A stretch of 64,000 bases of DNA from Flagellimonas abyssi (GTDB lineage: Bacteria > Bacteroidota > Bacteroidia > Flavobacteriales > Flavobacteriaceae). The notes under the pieces are model-generated. The model was not told the origin of the DNA. It made no database searches and saw only the letters and a list, made by a program, of their open reading frames with translations. The position numbers were made by a program, and so were the translations under genes. Each line of letters starts with the position of its first letter. Within the stretch, counting starts at the first letter, position 1. The stretch spans positions 434,001 through 498,000 of the forward strand of contig NZ_JAHZSV010000001.1 of assembly GCF_019457905.1 (NCBI RefSeq). Reading direction: 5' to 3'. Positions 1 to 8,037 of this stretch are shown here, piece by piece.

Positions 1-766
1 CAATAGCAATATCTGAATATCCAGAAAAATCTCCATAAATCTGAAATGAAAAAAGTATTACTCCTAAAAAAATTGTACTGCCAGAATAATTCTCCGTATT
101 ACTAAATATTATGTTTACAAACGTTGCTGCATTATCAGCAATTACAACCTTTTTAAAAAGCCCCCAAAGAATTAATTTTAGACCACTGACAGCAAAGTCA
201 TAATCAAAAGCCCTTTTTTTATAAAATTGTGGTAACAAATTAGTTGCTCTTTCTATGGGACCAGCTACTAGTTGAGGAAAAAAGCTTACATAGGTAAAAA
301 AGGAAATTACATCCTTGGCAGGTTCAAGTTTCCGATTGTAGACGTCTATGGTATAACTTAGTGTTTGAAATGTATAAAAGCTAATACCAACAGGTAGAAT
401 AATATTGAGGGTGTCTAAATCAAAATTGTTTCCAAAAAATCGAACTGTATCATTAAAGCTCTCAATAAAAAAATTAAAGTATTTAAAGAACCCCAATAAG
501 CCAATATTAAGAATAAGACTTATAGCGAGCAATCTCTTTCTATGTGATACTTTATTTGTTTTTCCCAGATACAATCCTATTGTATAATCAACAAAAGAAC
601 TAAATATAATAAGTCCTAAAAACCTCCAATCCCACCATCCATAAAAAACATAACTTGAAGCCAATAAAAATGCATTCTGCAATTTTAATTTCTTATTGAG
701 GAGAAACCAATAAACTATAAATACTATTGGAATAAAAACGGTAAACTCGAAAGAATTGAATAACAA
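1..766 (-). CDS. MBOAT family O-acyltransferase, N-terminal part (runs off the window)
   Basis: Membrane-bound O-acyltransferase of the AlgI/DltB type, which moves an acyl group across or at the inner membrane onto a glycan or lipid. About 255 residues are visible. They begin LLFNSFEF, matching the MLFNSFEF and MLFNSLEY starts of the two other MBOAT genes in this window (13332 and 29098), followed by hydrophobic segments and the family signatures LPVGISFYTFQT, FFPQLVAGPIERA and DFSGYSDIA. The start is read as TTG at 766: an in-frame TGA lies a short way upstream and no ATG is available, and a -7 box sits just ahead. The catalytic WHG region is beyond the window edge. The frame is open to base 1, so this is a boundary truncation and not a pseudogene. 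It lies beside the glycan cluster and probably belongs to it. Confidence 0.85.
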   Translation of the reverse strand, partial: MLFNSFEFTVFIPIVFIVYWFLLNKKLKLQNAFLLASSYVFYGWWDWRFLGLIIFSSFVDYTIGLYLGKTNKVSHRKRLLAISLILNIGLLGFFKYFNFFIESFNDTVRFFGNNFDLDTLNIILPVGISFYTFQTLSYTIDVYNRKLEPAKDVISFFTYVSFFPQLVAGPIERATNLLPQFYKKRAFDYDFAVSGLKLILWGLFKKVVIADNAATFVNIIFSNTENYSGSTIFLGVILFSFQIYGDFSGYSDIAI

Positions 767-791
767 GTCGAATGATTTTGGAGTTGCCTTT

Positions 792-799
792 CAAATATA
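792..799 (-). promoter_or_regulatory. Putative -7 promoter box for the left MBOAT gene
   Basis: On the minus strand this reads TATATTTG, matching the Bacteroidota -7 consensus TAnnTTTG. It lies about 25 nt before the TTG start at 766. No good -33 TTTG was found at normal spacing. It lies between the insertion sequence and the gene, so the IS probably did not remove the core promoter. Confidence 0.4.
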
Positions 800-854
800 A
801 ATTGAATTTATAATTCACATAATGATTGATTCGATAAGTGATCATTATATACGA

Positions 855-862
855 CCAAAGTT
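855..862. repeat. Target site duplication, left copy
   Basis: CCAAAGTT directly abuts the left inverted repeat of the IS256-type element and is repeated exactly at 2198-2205. Eight base pairs is a usual duplication length for this family. Confidence 0.85.
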
Positions 863-888
863 AGGACTATCTCATAAAGTGTGTAAAT
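863..888. repeat. IS256-type left terminal inverted repeat
   Basis: This is the imperfect mirror of 2172-2197. Shared blocks are ACTATC near the tip and AAGTGTGTAA on the inside. It is the presumed transposase binding and cleavage site. Confidence 0.8.
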
Positions 889-890
889 AG

Positions 891-922
891 AAAATTAGCG
901 GGGGCATGCCCCCGCTAATTTT
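891..922. terminator. Perfect 32-bp palindrome inside the IS, before the transposase
   Basis: The sequence is a perfect inverted repeat with 14-nt arms around a central CATG. The arms are GC-rich on the inside (five G:C pairs) and A/T on the outside, and the right arm ends in a T run. It lies between the left IS end and the transposase start. This is the expected place for a hairpin that blocks read-through transcription from outside into the transposase gene, or hides its start from impinging transcripts. That role is inferred from structure and position. Confidence 0.6.
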
Positions 923-949
923 TTGTCTAATTTTAAATATTTTCACATT

Positions 950-2146
950 ATGAAGAAAGAAGAATTGTTCAACGACGATTTCCTGAAGCAGTTCAAATCG
1001 GGAGACGAGCTCAACGGTTTTCTCAAGGAACTCCAGAAGCGCGGCATCGAGAAGATGCTGGAAGGGGAACTGGACGGCCATCTGGATTACGAAAGGCACC
1101 AGAGGTCCAAGGACGGCAACTCCCGTAACGGGCACTCCAAAAAGAAGGTGCGCACCTCCTTCGGGGAGTCCGAGATATCCGTCCCCAGGGACAGGGATGC
1201 CAGTTTCAACCCCATGGTCGTCCCCAAGCGGGGCAACATGGTGGACGGCATCGAAAATGTCATCGTATCGCTCTACGCCAAGGGGATGAGCAACAGCGAT
1301 ATCGGGGAACAGATACGCGAGGTCTATAATTTTGACATCTCCACTTCCACCATATCAAGGATAACCGAAAAGGTGGCGGAGGACATCGTCGCCTGGCAGA
1401 ACCGACCCTTGGAACCGGTCTATCTTATCGTATGGATGGACGGTATCGTCTTCAAGGTCAGGGAATCCTCCAAAGTAATCAACAAGACCGTGTACGTGGC
1501 CGTGGGCCTGCGCAGGGACGGGAAAAAGGAAGTGCTCGGCCTTTGGCTGGGCAAGAACGAATCGGCGGCCTTCTGGATGTCGGTGCTCACCGATATCAAG
1601 GCCCGCGGCACCGAGGACATCCTGATCACCGCCACCGACAACCTGAACGGGTTCACCGATACCATCAGGAACGTCTTCCCCGAGTCCAGAACCCAGATAT
1701 GCGTGGTGCACCAGATACGCAATGCCTGCCGCTACGTGGTATGGAAGGACAAAAAAGCGTTCACCGCCGATATGAAGGGCATCTACAACGCACCCAACGA
1801 GAAGGCCGCAAAGGCCGCCCTGGAGGACTTTGCCAAGAAGTGGGAAACCAAGTACTCCTATGCCATAAGGAGCTGGAGGGACAACTGGGACGAACTCACC
1901 GTGTTCTTCGAGTTCCCCCTCGAGATACGAAAGATCATCTATACCACCAACCTTATAGAGAACCTGAACGGGAAGATCAGGAAGTACACCAAGAACAAGC
2001 TTTCCTTCCCCACCGACGATGCGGTGATGAAATCCGTATATTTGGCAACAAGGGAGGCCACCAAGAAATGGTCCATGCCCATCAGGAACTGGGGCATCAT
2101 TTTAAACCAGTTCCTTACGATCTATGAAAAAAGGGTCAGGCTCTAG
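950..2146 (+). CDS. IS256-family transposase (DDE)
   Basis: A 398-residue Mutator/IS256-type transposase that cuts and inserts its own element. The catalytic triad is visible: Asp164 in VWMDG, Asp230 in TATDNLNGF, and Glu337 in [23 protein letters not shown] (251-258) is the usual conserved histidine block. An N-terminal region of about 100 residues with [15 protein letters not shown] is the typical DNA-binding part. The ATG at 950 is chosen over an upstream in-frame TTG at 923, which falls on the foot of the palindrome; MKKEELF is a natural start. Length is normal for the family and no frameshift is seen. Codon use is more GC-rich than in all neighbouring genes. Confidence 0.95.
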   Translation: MKKEELFNDDFLKQFKSGDELNGFLKELQKRGIEKMLEGELDGHLDYERHQRSKDGNSRNGHSKKKVRTSFGESEISVPRDRDASFNPMVVPKRGNMVDGIENVIVSLYAKGMSNSDIGEQIREVYNFDISTSTISRITEKVAEDIVAWQNRPLEPVYLIVWMDGIVFKVRESSKVINKTVYVAVGLRRDGKKEVLGLWLGKNESAAFWMSVLTDIKARGTEDILITATDNLNGFTDTIRNVFPESRTQICVVHQIRNACRYVVWKDKKAFTADMKGIYNAPNEKAAKAALEDFAKKWETKYSYAIRSWRDNWDELTVFFEFPLEIRKIIYTTNLIENLNGKIRKYTKNKLSFPTDDAVMKSVYLATREATKKWSMPIRNWGIILNQFLTIYEKRVRL

Positions 2147-2171
2147 AAAAGCCCAACCCCCGTTATTTTTA

Positions 2172-2197
2172 ACTTACACACTTATTGGGATAGTGTC
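2172..2197. repeat. IS256-type right terminal inverted repeat
   Basis: This is the right-hand partner of 863-888, imperfect (19 of 26 positions). It is followed at once by the second copy of the 8-bp target duplication. Confidence 0.8.
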
Positions 2198-2205
2198 CCA
2201 AAGTT
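2198..2205. repeat. Target site duplication, right copy
   Basis: CCAAAGTT, identical to 855-862, directly outside the right inverted repeat. Confidence 0.85.
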
Positions 2206-2207
2206 GC

Positions 2208-2254
2208 TTATAAATTAAAAGGAGGTGCCAATGGCACCTCCTTTTAATTTATAA
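2208..2254. terminator. Strong hairpin terminator after the beta-helix gene
   Basis: A perfect inverted repeat with 22-nt arms and a 3-nt loop. The inner stem is GC-rich (GGAGGTGCC) and the outer stem is A/T-rich, so the hairpin is flanked by T-rich sequence in both directions and could work bidirectionally. It starts 12 nt past the stop of the minus-strand lipoprotein gene at 2267. The IS landed only a few bases away from its foot. Confidence 0.85.
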
Positions 2255-2266
2255 ATCCAGTTTACT

Positions 2267-4336
2267 TTATTGGCAAGTATTGTTTCCAATCGACACACTA
2301 CTACTTGTAGATTCGTCCAGAATACAAGTATAATTGCCGGTTACATTGATATTGTTGTCTCGAATGGTTGTTCCTGTCAAATCACCTTTTAAATGAATAC
2401 CATTAGCATTACTTGGTGATAAAGTATTGTTTAATACATCAATATCTGATGCATTAATAACTTGAACCATTCCATTTGAAATATTGTTACTATAAGTCAC
2501 TCCTGACGAGCTAGAGATAACAGAGGTTGCGCTACTTGCGAAATTATTTCCAATCACTTGCACAGAATTATCTAATCCTGCATCTCGATTTAACTGGACA
2601 AAATAAATGGCATTATTTCTAACATCAATGTCGTTGTTTTGTATAACGACATTGTTTGCAGTGGTAATTTGTCCTGATATACCTCGTCCGCTGGTGGTAT
2701 TAGTAATCCTATTCTCACTTATAAAAATATCTTCAGCATCTTTTATTTGAATACCTGAATTACAATTATTTATGATGTTGCCCGTAACCTCTATATCTTT
2801 ATAATATGTTGCAATGGCTAATCCATAACCCTCAATTGTATTACCAGACACTGAATTATTAAATACAGTCTCTCCTGGTCCGCCAACAATAATTGCAGGT
2901 TTACCAGCAGAAACATTACTTGCTGTAAATTTATTGTTTCTGATTTGTGTTTCTGAAGCTAAAGAAAAGGAGGCGCTCGTCTCAAAGTCATTGTTTTCAA
3001 TTATGATTCTTTGACCAATAAAAACGATTATCGAGCCTTCCCTACTACCTCTTTCAACATTATTTCTTATTGTAACATCATGAACCTTTTGATATTCAAC
3101 TAATTCATTGGATGAATTTCTTGTTCTTACAGGCTCAAGATTAATTGCAAAACCTACTACTCCTCCATCAGAATTTGAGGAAGGCTGAGCATTATTTAAA
3201 AAAGTATTTGAATTAATATCTATGTTATTACCATCCGTTAATGCAATACTCATCATTCTATTGGAATCGAAAACACAATTTCTGACCACAACATTGTTAG
3301 TTGGGTCATAGTTGGAATCAAAGGTATGTCCAACTGAATTTATGTTTAGTCCTCCTAATGATCCTTTTGTAAACTTTACACCGTCCAAAACAATATTCTT
3401 ACCAGACCGAATCGTCATTAAATGGGCTCCCTCTTCTGCATTTTCCCTAGAATAGGAACGATTATCCCTATCTCCAACTAAAACACCTCCCCGAATGGTA
3501 ACATTATCGACCTCTCTAACACCAATTAAAGCTGCTGAAGTAGTACCGATTGTTGGAAAGACTCTCAAAAAGGTATTATTAGTCATTGACAAAGTAAAGT
3601 CTGAAGGTAGGTTTACTGCCTCTAAACTTGGATAAAAATTCTGATTTGTTGTGGTAGAAGTAACCTTGGTAACCTCAAAATAGGCATCAAATTCATCAGT
3701 TTTAAAGGTAGTAGCCCCTAACTCTTTTACATAAAACATTAATCCTTCAAAATTGGTATTGTTCTTTAAGGCGCGATCAGAATTTACTTGTCCTTGAACA
3801 ATATCCCATCGCTCCGGATAAAACTGAAAAATTGGGTCATCTAATTTAACATCACCTTCAATGGTCAAATCCTTATTGAGCAAGTCACCATCAATGGTAC
3901 CTTGAGCAGAAAAGTTCAACGTTCCGTTTATAATTTCACCTCCTGCAAAAACAAAAGTGACTCCGGAAGGTACCGTTATGGTTTGTCCTCCCAAGTCCAT
4001 GCGACAGGCAATTTCCAAGGTTGAGTTGCTTTCAATACCATCCAATGTGTAGTCACATGGTGTATTATCTATTTTAAGTCCCTCTGAGGAATCAAAATCA
4101 GGGCCATTGTCCGTTTCTTCCGAATCTGGAGTCTCTTGGTCATCGGAACCATCAGAATCTCCATCAGAATCTCCATCAGAATCTCCATCCGAAACATCAA
4201 CGGTTTCCTCATCAGGGTCTTCCAAACCAACTAGGTCTATAAGGTCTTCATCTTGCGAACAAGAGATAAATGAGGCTTGAATTAGGCAAAGAAAAATTAC
4301 CGAAAAGAAAAGTAATTTTGGGGTGTTCTTTTGCAT
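2267..4336 (-). CDS. Surface lipoprotein with right-handed parallel beta-helix
   Basis: A 689-residue secreted protein. The N-terminus is a lipoprotein signal with the acylated Cys at about residue 26 (ASFISC), followed by acidic S-Q-D-E-D, which resembles the Bacteroidota lipoprotein export signal that sends lipoproteins to the cell surface. A low-complexity Asp/Ser/Gly/Glu linker (about 45-80) follows, encoded partly by a 12-bp tandem repeat. The rest is rich in Asn-ladder segments such as NNVVIQNN, VVVRNCVF and ITNTTSG, typical of PbH1 beta-helix coils seen in polysaccharide lyases, epimerases and tailspike-like depolymerases. No catalytic motif could be assigned. It lies next to a glycan cluster and is transcribed away from it, so trimming or binding of the surface polysaccharide is possible. 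Confidence 0.8.
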   Translation of the reverse strand: MQKNTPKLLFFSVIFLCLIQASFISCSQDEDLIDLVGLEDPDEETVDVSDGDSDGDSDGDSDGSDDQETPDSEETDNGPDFDSSEGLKIDNTPCDYTLDGIESNSTLEIACRMDLGGQTITVPSGVTFVFAGGEIINGTLNFSAQGTIDGDLLNKDLTIEGDVKLDDPIFQFYPERWDIVQGQVNSDRALKNNTNFEGLMFYVKELGATTFKTDEFDAYFEVTKVTSTTTNQNFYPSLEAVNLPSDFTLSMTNNTFLRVFPTIGTTSAALIGVREVDNVTIRGGVLVGDRDNRSYSRENAEEGAHLMTIRSGKNIVLDGVKFTKGSLGGLNINSVGHTFDSNYDPTNNVVVRNCVFDSNRMMSIALTDGNNIDINSNTFLNNAQPSSNSDGGVVGFAINLEPVRTRNSSNELVEYQKVHDVTIRNNVERGSREGSIIVFIGQRIIIENNDFETSASFSLASETQIRNNKFTASNVSAGKPAIIVGGPGETVFNNSVSGNTIEGYGLAIATYYKDIEVTGNIINNCNSGIQIKDAEDIFISENRITNTTSGRGISGQITTANNVVIQNNDIDVRNNAIYFVQLNRDAGLDNSVQVIGNNFASSATSVISSSSGVTYSNNISNGMVQVINASDIDVLNNTLSPSNANGIHLKGDLTGTTIRDNNINVTGNYTCILDESTSSSVSIGNNTCQ
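4151..4186. repeat. 12-bp tandem repeat in the lipoprotein linker
   Basis: Three exact copies of ATCAGAATCTCC, with a degraded fourth copy following, encode the Asp-Gly-Asp-Ser repeat of the linker on the minus strand. The unit is a multiple of three, so copy changes alter linker length without breaking the frame. Confidence 0.85.
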
Positions 4337-4664
4337 CTGTTACTTTTTAATTTACAAATTTGTTCTTTTAAGTTCAAAAAACGACAAAATGTGTCTTTTT
4401 TTCGACGAAATACACCAGCACTTACGTTCAATACCAAACAATTAGACGTTGAACCTATCGATTTTAACAAAAAAAATCGATGAAATGCATCTTTCCTATG
4501 CTTTTTCTAGTTAGCCCTCAAATCCACTTTATCTATAATTTACCACACTAAATCTAAAAGTAATTTTTATTTAACCCTTTTCAACTTATATGGAATTATA
4601 TTTGACATCCTGAAAAGTCCCCATATTTTTAAATCAAATTGCTACCTAACCCATCACCTATTCC
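4337..4664. other. Divergent intergenic region, AT-rich, no gene seen
   Basis: These 328 bases separate the minus-strand beta-helix gene from the plus-strand glycan cluster, so they should hold promoters for both. A TATATTTG at 4597-4604 fits the -7 consensus for the plus-strand genes, but no clear -33 TTTG is at normal spacing. A 9-bp inverted repeat (ATCGATTTT at 4457-4465, AAAATCGAT at 4473-4481) could be a regulator site or a weak hairpin. No conserved reading frame is seen. Confidence 0.5.
4597..4604 (+). promoter_or_regulatory. Putative -7 box ahead of the glycan cluster
   Basis: TATATTTG matches TAnnTTTG and lies about 60 nt before the ATG at 4665. The upstream -33 element is not convincing, so confidence is limited. 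Confidence 0.3.
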
Positions 4665-5825
4665 ATGAAGCAAAAGTTAATAAGGATAACCACAGTGCCT
4701 ATTTCACTCGGGGGACTGTTGCAGGGACAATCTAAATTTATGAGTCAGTTCTATGAGGTTGTCGGTATCTCATCGGATAAGGAAAACTTGGAAAAAGTGG
4801 GGGCCAAGGAAGAAATAAGGGTGATTCCCGTAAACCTTACTAGAAAGATAACCCCTATTCAGGATCTTAAGGCATTAATAACTCTTTATAAAATCCTAAG
4901 AAAAGAAAAACCGTTCATTGTCCACTCCCATACACCAAAGGCAGGAACAATCGGCATGATGGCCGCGCGCTTGGCCGGTGTTCCACACAGATTACACACC
5001 ATTGCCGGGCTACCTCTTGTGGAAGCTACCGGACCAAAAAGGGTTTTGCTGAATGCCGTAGAAAAATTGACCTATTACTGCGCAACTAAAGTATATCCAA
5101 ACTCGGTGGGACTACAGGACATCGTACTGGACCACAAGTTCACGGATGCAAAAAAATTAAAGGTGATCGGCCATGGCAGCTCCAATGGTATAGATACCTC
5201 CTATTTTGACCCAAGCTTATATTCCAATGCATCAAAACTTGAGCTTCGCAAAAAACTAAAGCTCGCCGATGATGACTATGTGTTTGTATTTGTCGGCCGA
5301 TTGGTTGGGGACAAAGGAATCAATGAACTTATTGCTGCCTTTAAAAATATTTTGAAGGAGCATACCAATGTACAACTGTTGCTGGTGGGGAATCCTGAAG
5401 AAGAGCTTGACCCAATGTTGCCCGAAACAGAGGAGTTCATCTTCAAGTCCGATAAAGTAATTGCCACGGGATGGGCAGATGATGTGCGCCCTTATTTTGC
5501 CATCAGTGATTGTTTGACGTTTCCCAGTTATCGTGAGGGCTTTCCCAATGTGGTAATGCAATCTGGGGCAATGGGGCTTTACAGTATTGTAAGCGATATC
5601 AATGGTTGTAATGAGATTGTAGAAGAGGGAGTCAACGGAAGCATTATACCAACAAAAAATACCGAGGCACTTTTCAACGCTATGAAACACGTGTTGGAGA
5701 ACAAAGAGAAGTTTGCCGCAGAAAAAGATGTTTACCGGGAGATGATCAAGAAGAGATATGAAAGGTCCTTTATTTGGAACGAACTCTTAAAAGAATATCA
5801 AGAGCTGGAAGGCACCAAAGATTGA
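4665..5825 (+). CDS. GT4-type glycosyltransferase, PglA-like
   Basis: A 386-residue GT-B fold glycosyltransferase, probably adding a sugar to an undecaprenyl-diphosphate-linked monosaccharide at the cytoplasmic face. The N-terminal lobe has a glycine-rich ISLGGLL loop near residue 15 and HSHTPKAGTIGMMAARLAG at about 85, then HTIAGLPL, all close to what I recall of PglA-type enzymes. The C-terminal lobe has FVGRLVGDKG and the donor-site segment EGFPNVVMQSGAMG, where the second Glu of the usual E-x7-E pattern is Gln, as is common in this subgroup. The gene opens the plus-strand glycan block and is followed by a PglC-like transferase and two PglD-like enzymes, so a pgl-like lipid-linked glycan path is likely. 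Confidence 0.85.
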   Translation: MKQKLIRITTVPISLGGLLQGQSKFMSQFYEVVGISSDKENLEKVGAKEEIRVIPVNLTRKITPIQDLKALITLYKILRKEKPFIVHSHTPKAGTIGMMAARLAGVPHRLHTIAGLPLVEATGPKRVLLNAVEKLTYYCATKVYPNSVGLQDIVLDHKFTDAKKLKVIGHGSSNGIDTSYFDPSLYSNASKLELRKKLKLADDDYVFVFVGRLVGDKGINELIAAFKNILKEHTNVQLLLVGNPEEELDPMLPETEEFIFKSDKVIATGWADDVRPYFAISDCLTFPSYREGFPNVVMQSGAMGLYSIVSDINGCNEIVEEGVNGSIIPTKNTEALFNAMKHVLENKEKFAAEKDVYREMIKKRYERSFIWNELLKEYQELEGTKD

Positions 5826-6072
5826 TTCAAAACATACAGTTTACCCAAAGCTACATTTCAATATCTAAAGGATTCTTTAAAGTTCAATACTAAATGGAAT
5901 TGAAGCCAAACCCTTGTTTTAATCTAGAACTTTTACAATTCGTCTAAAATATCATTTCCTTAAACCATTAATCAATGCATTTTGCCAATGTTGCCCTAAT
6001 TTTAAAGTGTCTTAGTGCTTTTTGTTTGTACTAAATAGAATATTATCCCTAAATCCCTGTTTAACCTCATAT

Positions 6073-6675
6073 ATGTACAGCGTTTTTATAAAACCGATCA
6101 TAGATTTTCTCATCGCATTAGTTCTACTTGTGCTCCTGTCGCCATTATTGTTGGTCCTGATACTTTTACTATTGGTCGTTAACCATGGTAAACCGTTCTT
6201 TTTACAGCCACGTCCCGGAAAAGATGGAAAAATTTTCAGAATCATTAAATTCAAGACCATGCGCGATTTTAAACCTGGCTCATCAATCGATATCCATAGC
6301 CCCAAGCGAGTAACACCTATAGGTGGATTCGTTCGCAAATACTCTCTGGACGAGCTCCTGCAATTGGTAAATGTGCTTAAAGGCGATATGTCCCTTGTAG
6401 GCCCAAGACCTTTATTGGTAGAATACCTGCCGCTTTATAATGAAGAACAGAGCAAACGGCACAATGTAAGACCCGGAATAACAGGGTGGGCCCAAGTAAA
6501 TGGCAGAAATACAATCGATTGGAATCAAAAATTCAAGTTGGACGTTTGGTATGTTGAAAACATTTCTGCAATGTTGGACTTGAAGATTATCTATAAAACA
6601 TTTATAAAAGTGATCAAGAAAAGTGACATCAATCAAAATGAAAACAAAACAATGCCCCAATGGGCCGGTAATTGA
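6073..6675 (+). CDS. Initiating sugar transferase, PglC-like
   Basis: A 200-residue monotopic phosphoglycosyl transferase that moves a sugar phosphate from a UDP-sugar to undecaprenyl phosphate, the first membrane step of glycan assembly. The N-terminal hydrophobic segment is at about 8-36. It is followed by RPGKDGKIFRIIKFKTMRD, the catalytic Asp93-Glu94 pair in SLDELLQL, and GDMSLVGPRPL. The ATG at 6073 is preferred: it gives the same register as the second PglC-like protein in this window, where the Asp-Glu pair is also at 93-94. A longer upstream reading frame from 6022 adds 17 residues with no family match. Confidence 0.92.
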   Translation: MYSVFIKPIIDFLIALVLLVLLSPLLLVLILLLLVVNHGKPFFLQPRPGKDGKIFRIIKFKTMRDFKPGSSIDIHSPKRVTPIGGFVRKYSLDELLQLVNVLKGDMSLVGPRPLLVEYLPLYNEEQSKRHNVRPGITGWAQVNGRNTIDWNQKFKLDVWYVENISAMLDLKIIYKTFIKVIKKSDINQNENKTMPQWAGN

Positions 6676-6714
6676 CCGATCTATATAAATTAATTTCCCT
6701 GAACACTATATAAC

Positions 6715-7356
6715 ATGAAAAAAGTAAGAATCTATGGAGCAGGCGGACACTCTCAGGTTATTCGAAAAGTTCTCGAATTAAACGACATCGTCGTTACAGA
6801 CACTTATGATGACAAGCCGTCAACGGTTCACAGTGCTTATCAAAATACAAATATTGAAAGTGGGGCGAGGGATGGAAAGGATGCATTCCCCCACGAAGGA
6901 GATCCGGTGATCATAGCTGTTGGCAATAATTTACAACGAGCGGAAATTGCTGAATTTTTGAAAAGTACATTTGAGAAAGCTATTCATCCATCATCAATAA
7001 TTGCCGAAAGCGCAATAGTTGGAGAAGGAACAGTTGTTTTTGCCGGCGCAATCATACAACCGAACACTACGGTAGGCAAACATGTCATCGTAAATACGGC
7101 AGCAAGTATAGATCACGATAATAGTATTGGTGATTATGCCCATATTTCTCCAAAAGCTGCACTTTGCGGACATGTGGAGGTTGGTGAAGGTTCGCATGTA
7201 GGAGTAGGTGCAGTTGTGATACCAAAAATAAAAATAGGAAAGTGGTGTACCATAGGAGCAGGAACAGTGGTCATTAAAGACGTTCCGGACTACGCAACCG
7301 TGGTGGGCAACCCTGGTAGGATAATTAAAATCAATAATCCATTTGTATCGCAATAG
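6715..7356 (+). CDS. PglD/NeuD-type sugar O/N-acyltransferase, first copy
   Basis: A 213-residue acyltransferase of the left-handed beta-helix (hexapeptide repeat) class. The N-terminal part carries the nucleotide-sugar binding loop YGAGGHSQVI (7-16). The C-terminal helix (about 95-205) has repeats such as IVGEGTVV, VGKHVIVN and VGEGSHVG, with the expected catalytic His134 in SIDHDN. PglD acetylates the 4-amino group of a UDP-4-amino sugar, while NeuD relatives O-acetylate other sugars; which one applies here cannot be told. The next gene is a close paralogue. The aminotransferase and dehydratase that would make a bacillosamine-type precursor are not in this window. Confidence 0.88.
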   Translation: MKKVRIYGAGGHSQVIRKVLELNDIVVTDTYDDKPSTVHSAYQNTNIESGARDGKDAFPHEGDPVIIAVGNNLQRAEIAEFLKSTFEKAIHPSSIIAESAIVGEGTVVFAGAIIQPNTTVGKHVIVNTAASIDHDNSIGDYAHISPKAALCGHVEVGEGSHVGVGAVVIPKIKIGKWCTIGAGTVVIKDVPDYATVVGNPGRIIKINNPFVSQ

Positions 7357-7383
7357 TTTAATGGCAGTTGACATTTAAATGTA

Positions 7384-8037
7384 GTGAAAAGTCAAGTTAA
7401 ACATATAAGGTTATATGGTGCAGGGGGGCATTCCGGCGTTATTAAGGATGTAGCCCAACTTTTAGGGTACAATATCGTTGATGTTTTTGATGATCATCCA
7501 TCCGATAGTGTGCATTGGGATTCCGATGGAGTGAAGATTGGCCTTACATTTTCTAACGACTTTCCGCATGAGGGACCACCTTTCATCATTGCAATTGGTG
7601 ATAATAAAACAAGGGCAGAACTGTCCCATAAAATAAAAGCTGTTTTTAAAACATTGATACATCCATCTGCGGTCATAAGCAAAGAGAGCAGTATTGGTGA
7701 AGGAACAGTAGTATATGCCGGAGTGGTAATTCAACCCAATACAACCATTGGAAAACATGTAATAGTAAATACTTCGGCAAGTATTGATCACGACAATTAC
7801 ATAGCTGATTTTGTACACGTAGCTCCCAAAGCTGCACTTACAGGCCATGTTGAGGTAGGAGAAGGTTCGTTCATAGGAGCCGGTGCCGTGGTAATACCAA
7901 AAATAAAAATCGGTAAATGGTGCACAATAGGTGCCGGAAGTGTCGTTATAAAGGATGTCCCGGACAATGCGGTCGTTGTAGGAAATCCTGCGAAAATTAT
8001 CAGATATCAAAATTTAAACGAAAGTAATGGAAAATAA
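7384..8037 (+). CDS. PglD/NeuD-type sugar O/N-acyltransferase, second copy
   Basis: A 217-residue paralogue of the preceding gene with the same layout: YGAGGHSGVI at 11-20, hexapeptide repeats, and His136 in SIDHDN. The two share long near-identical stretches (for example IPKIKIGKWCTIGAG in both), so they arose by tandem duplication. The start is GTG at 7384, which places the glycine loop at the normal distance from the N-terminus. The end overlaps the next gene by 11 nt, suggesting translational coupling with the FAD/NAD-GNAT fusion. The copies differ mostly in the nucleotide-sugar binding half, which may mean different sugar substrates. Confidence 0.88.
   Translation: MKSQVKHIRLYGAGGHSGVIKDVAQLLGYNIVDVFDDHPSDSVHWDSDGVKIGLTFSNDFPHEGPPFIIAIGDNKTRAELSHKIKAVFKTLIHPSAVISKESSIGEGTVVYAGVVIQPNTTIGKHVIVNTSASIDHDNYIADFVHVAPKAALTGHVEVGEGSFIGAGAVVIPKIKIGKWCTIGAGSVVIKDVPDNAVVVGNPAKIIRYQNLNESNGK

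Larger units (their letters stand above)
863..2197 (+). mobile_element. IS256-family insertion sequence, complete
   Basis: A 1335-bp element bounded by imperfect 26-bp terminal inverted repeats (863-888 and 2172-2197; 19 of 26 positions match, with a fully matched inner core AAGTGTGTAA) and flanked by an exact 8-bp direct repeat. It carries one intact transposase gene. By eye its base composition is clearly richer in G and C than the AT-rich genes around it, with many GGC, CTG and ACC codons, suggesting arrival from a different genomic background. The intact ends, duplication and gene suggest a fairly recent insertion. It lies in the gap between the left MBOAT gene and the beta-helix lipoprotein gene, so neither reading frame is broken. 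Confidence 0.93.

Noticed and set aside
1..862. The left MBOAT gene as a pseudogene broken by the insertion sequence
   Set aside because: The insertion lies about 90 nt upstream of the TTG start, the frame is open to the window edge and a -7 box remains on the gene side.
1355..2127. Several long open frames overlapping the transposase gene on both strands
   Set aside because: They are shadows of the GC-rich transposase frame, which has the complete catalytic motif set; none shows a protein family pattern.
7462..8010. A 182-codon antisense frame over the second PglD-type gene
   Set aside because: It is a mirror of the repetitive hexapeptide coding sequence, has a Tyr/Cys-rich composition and matches no family.
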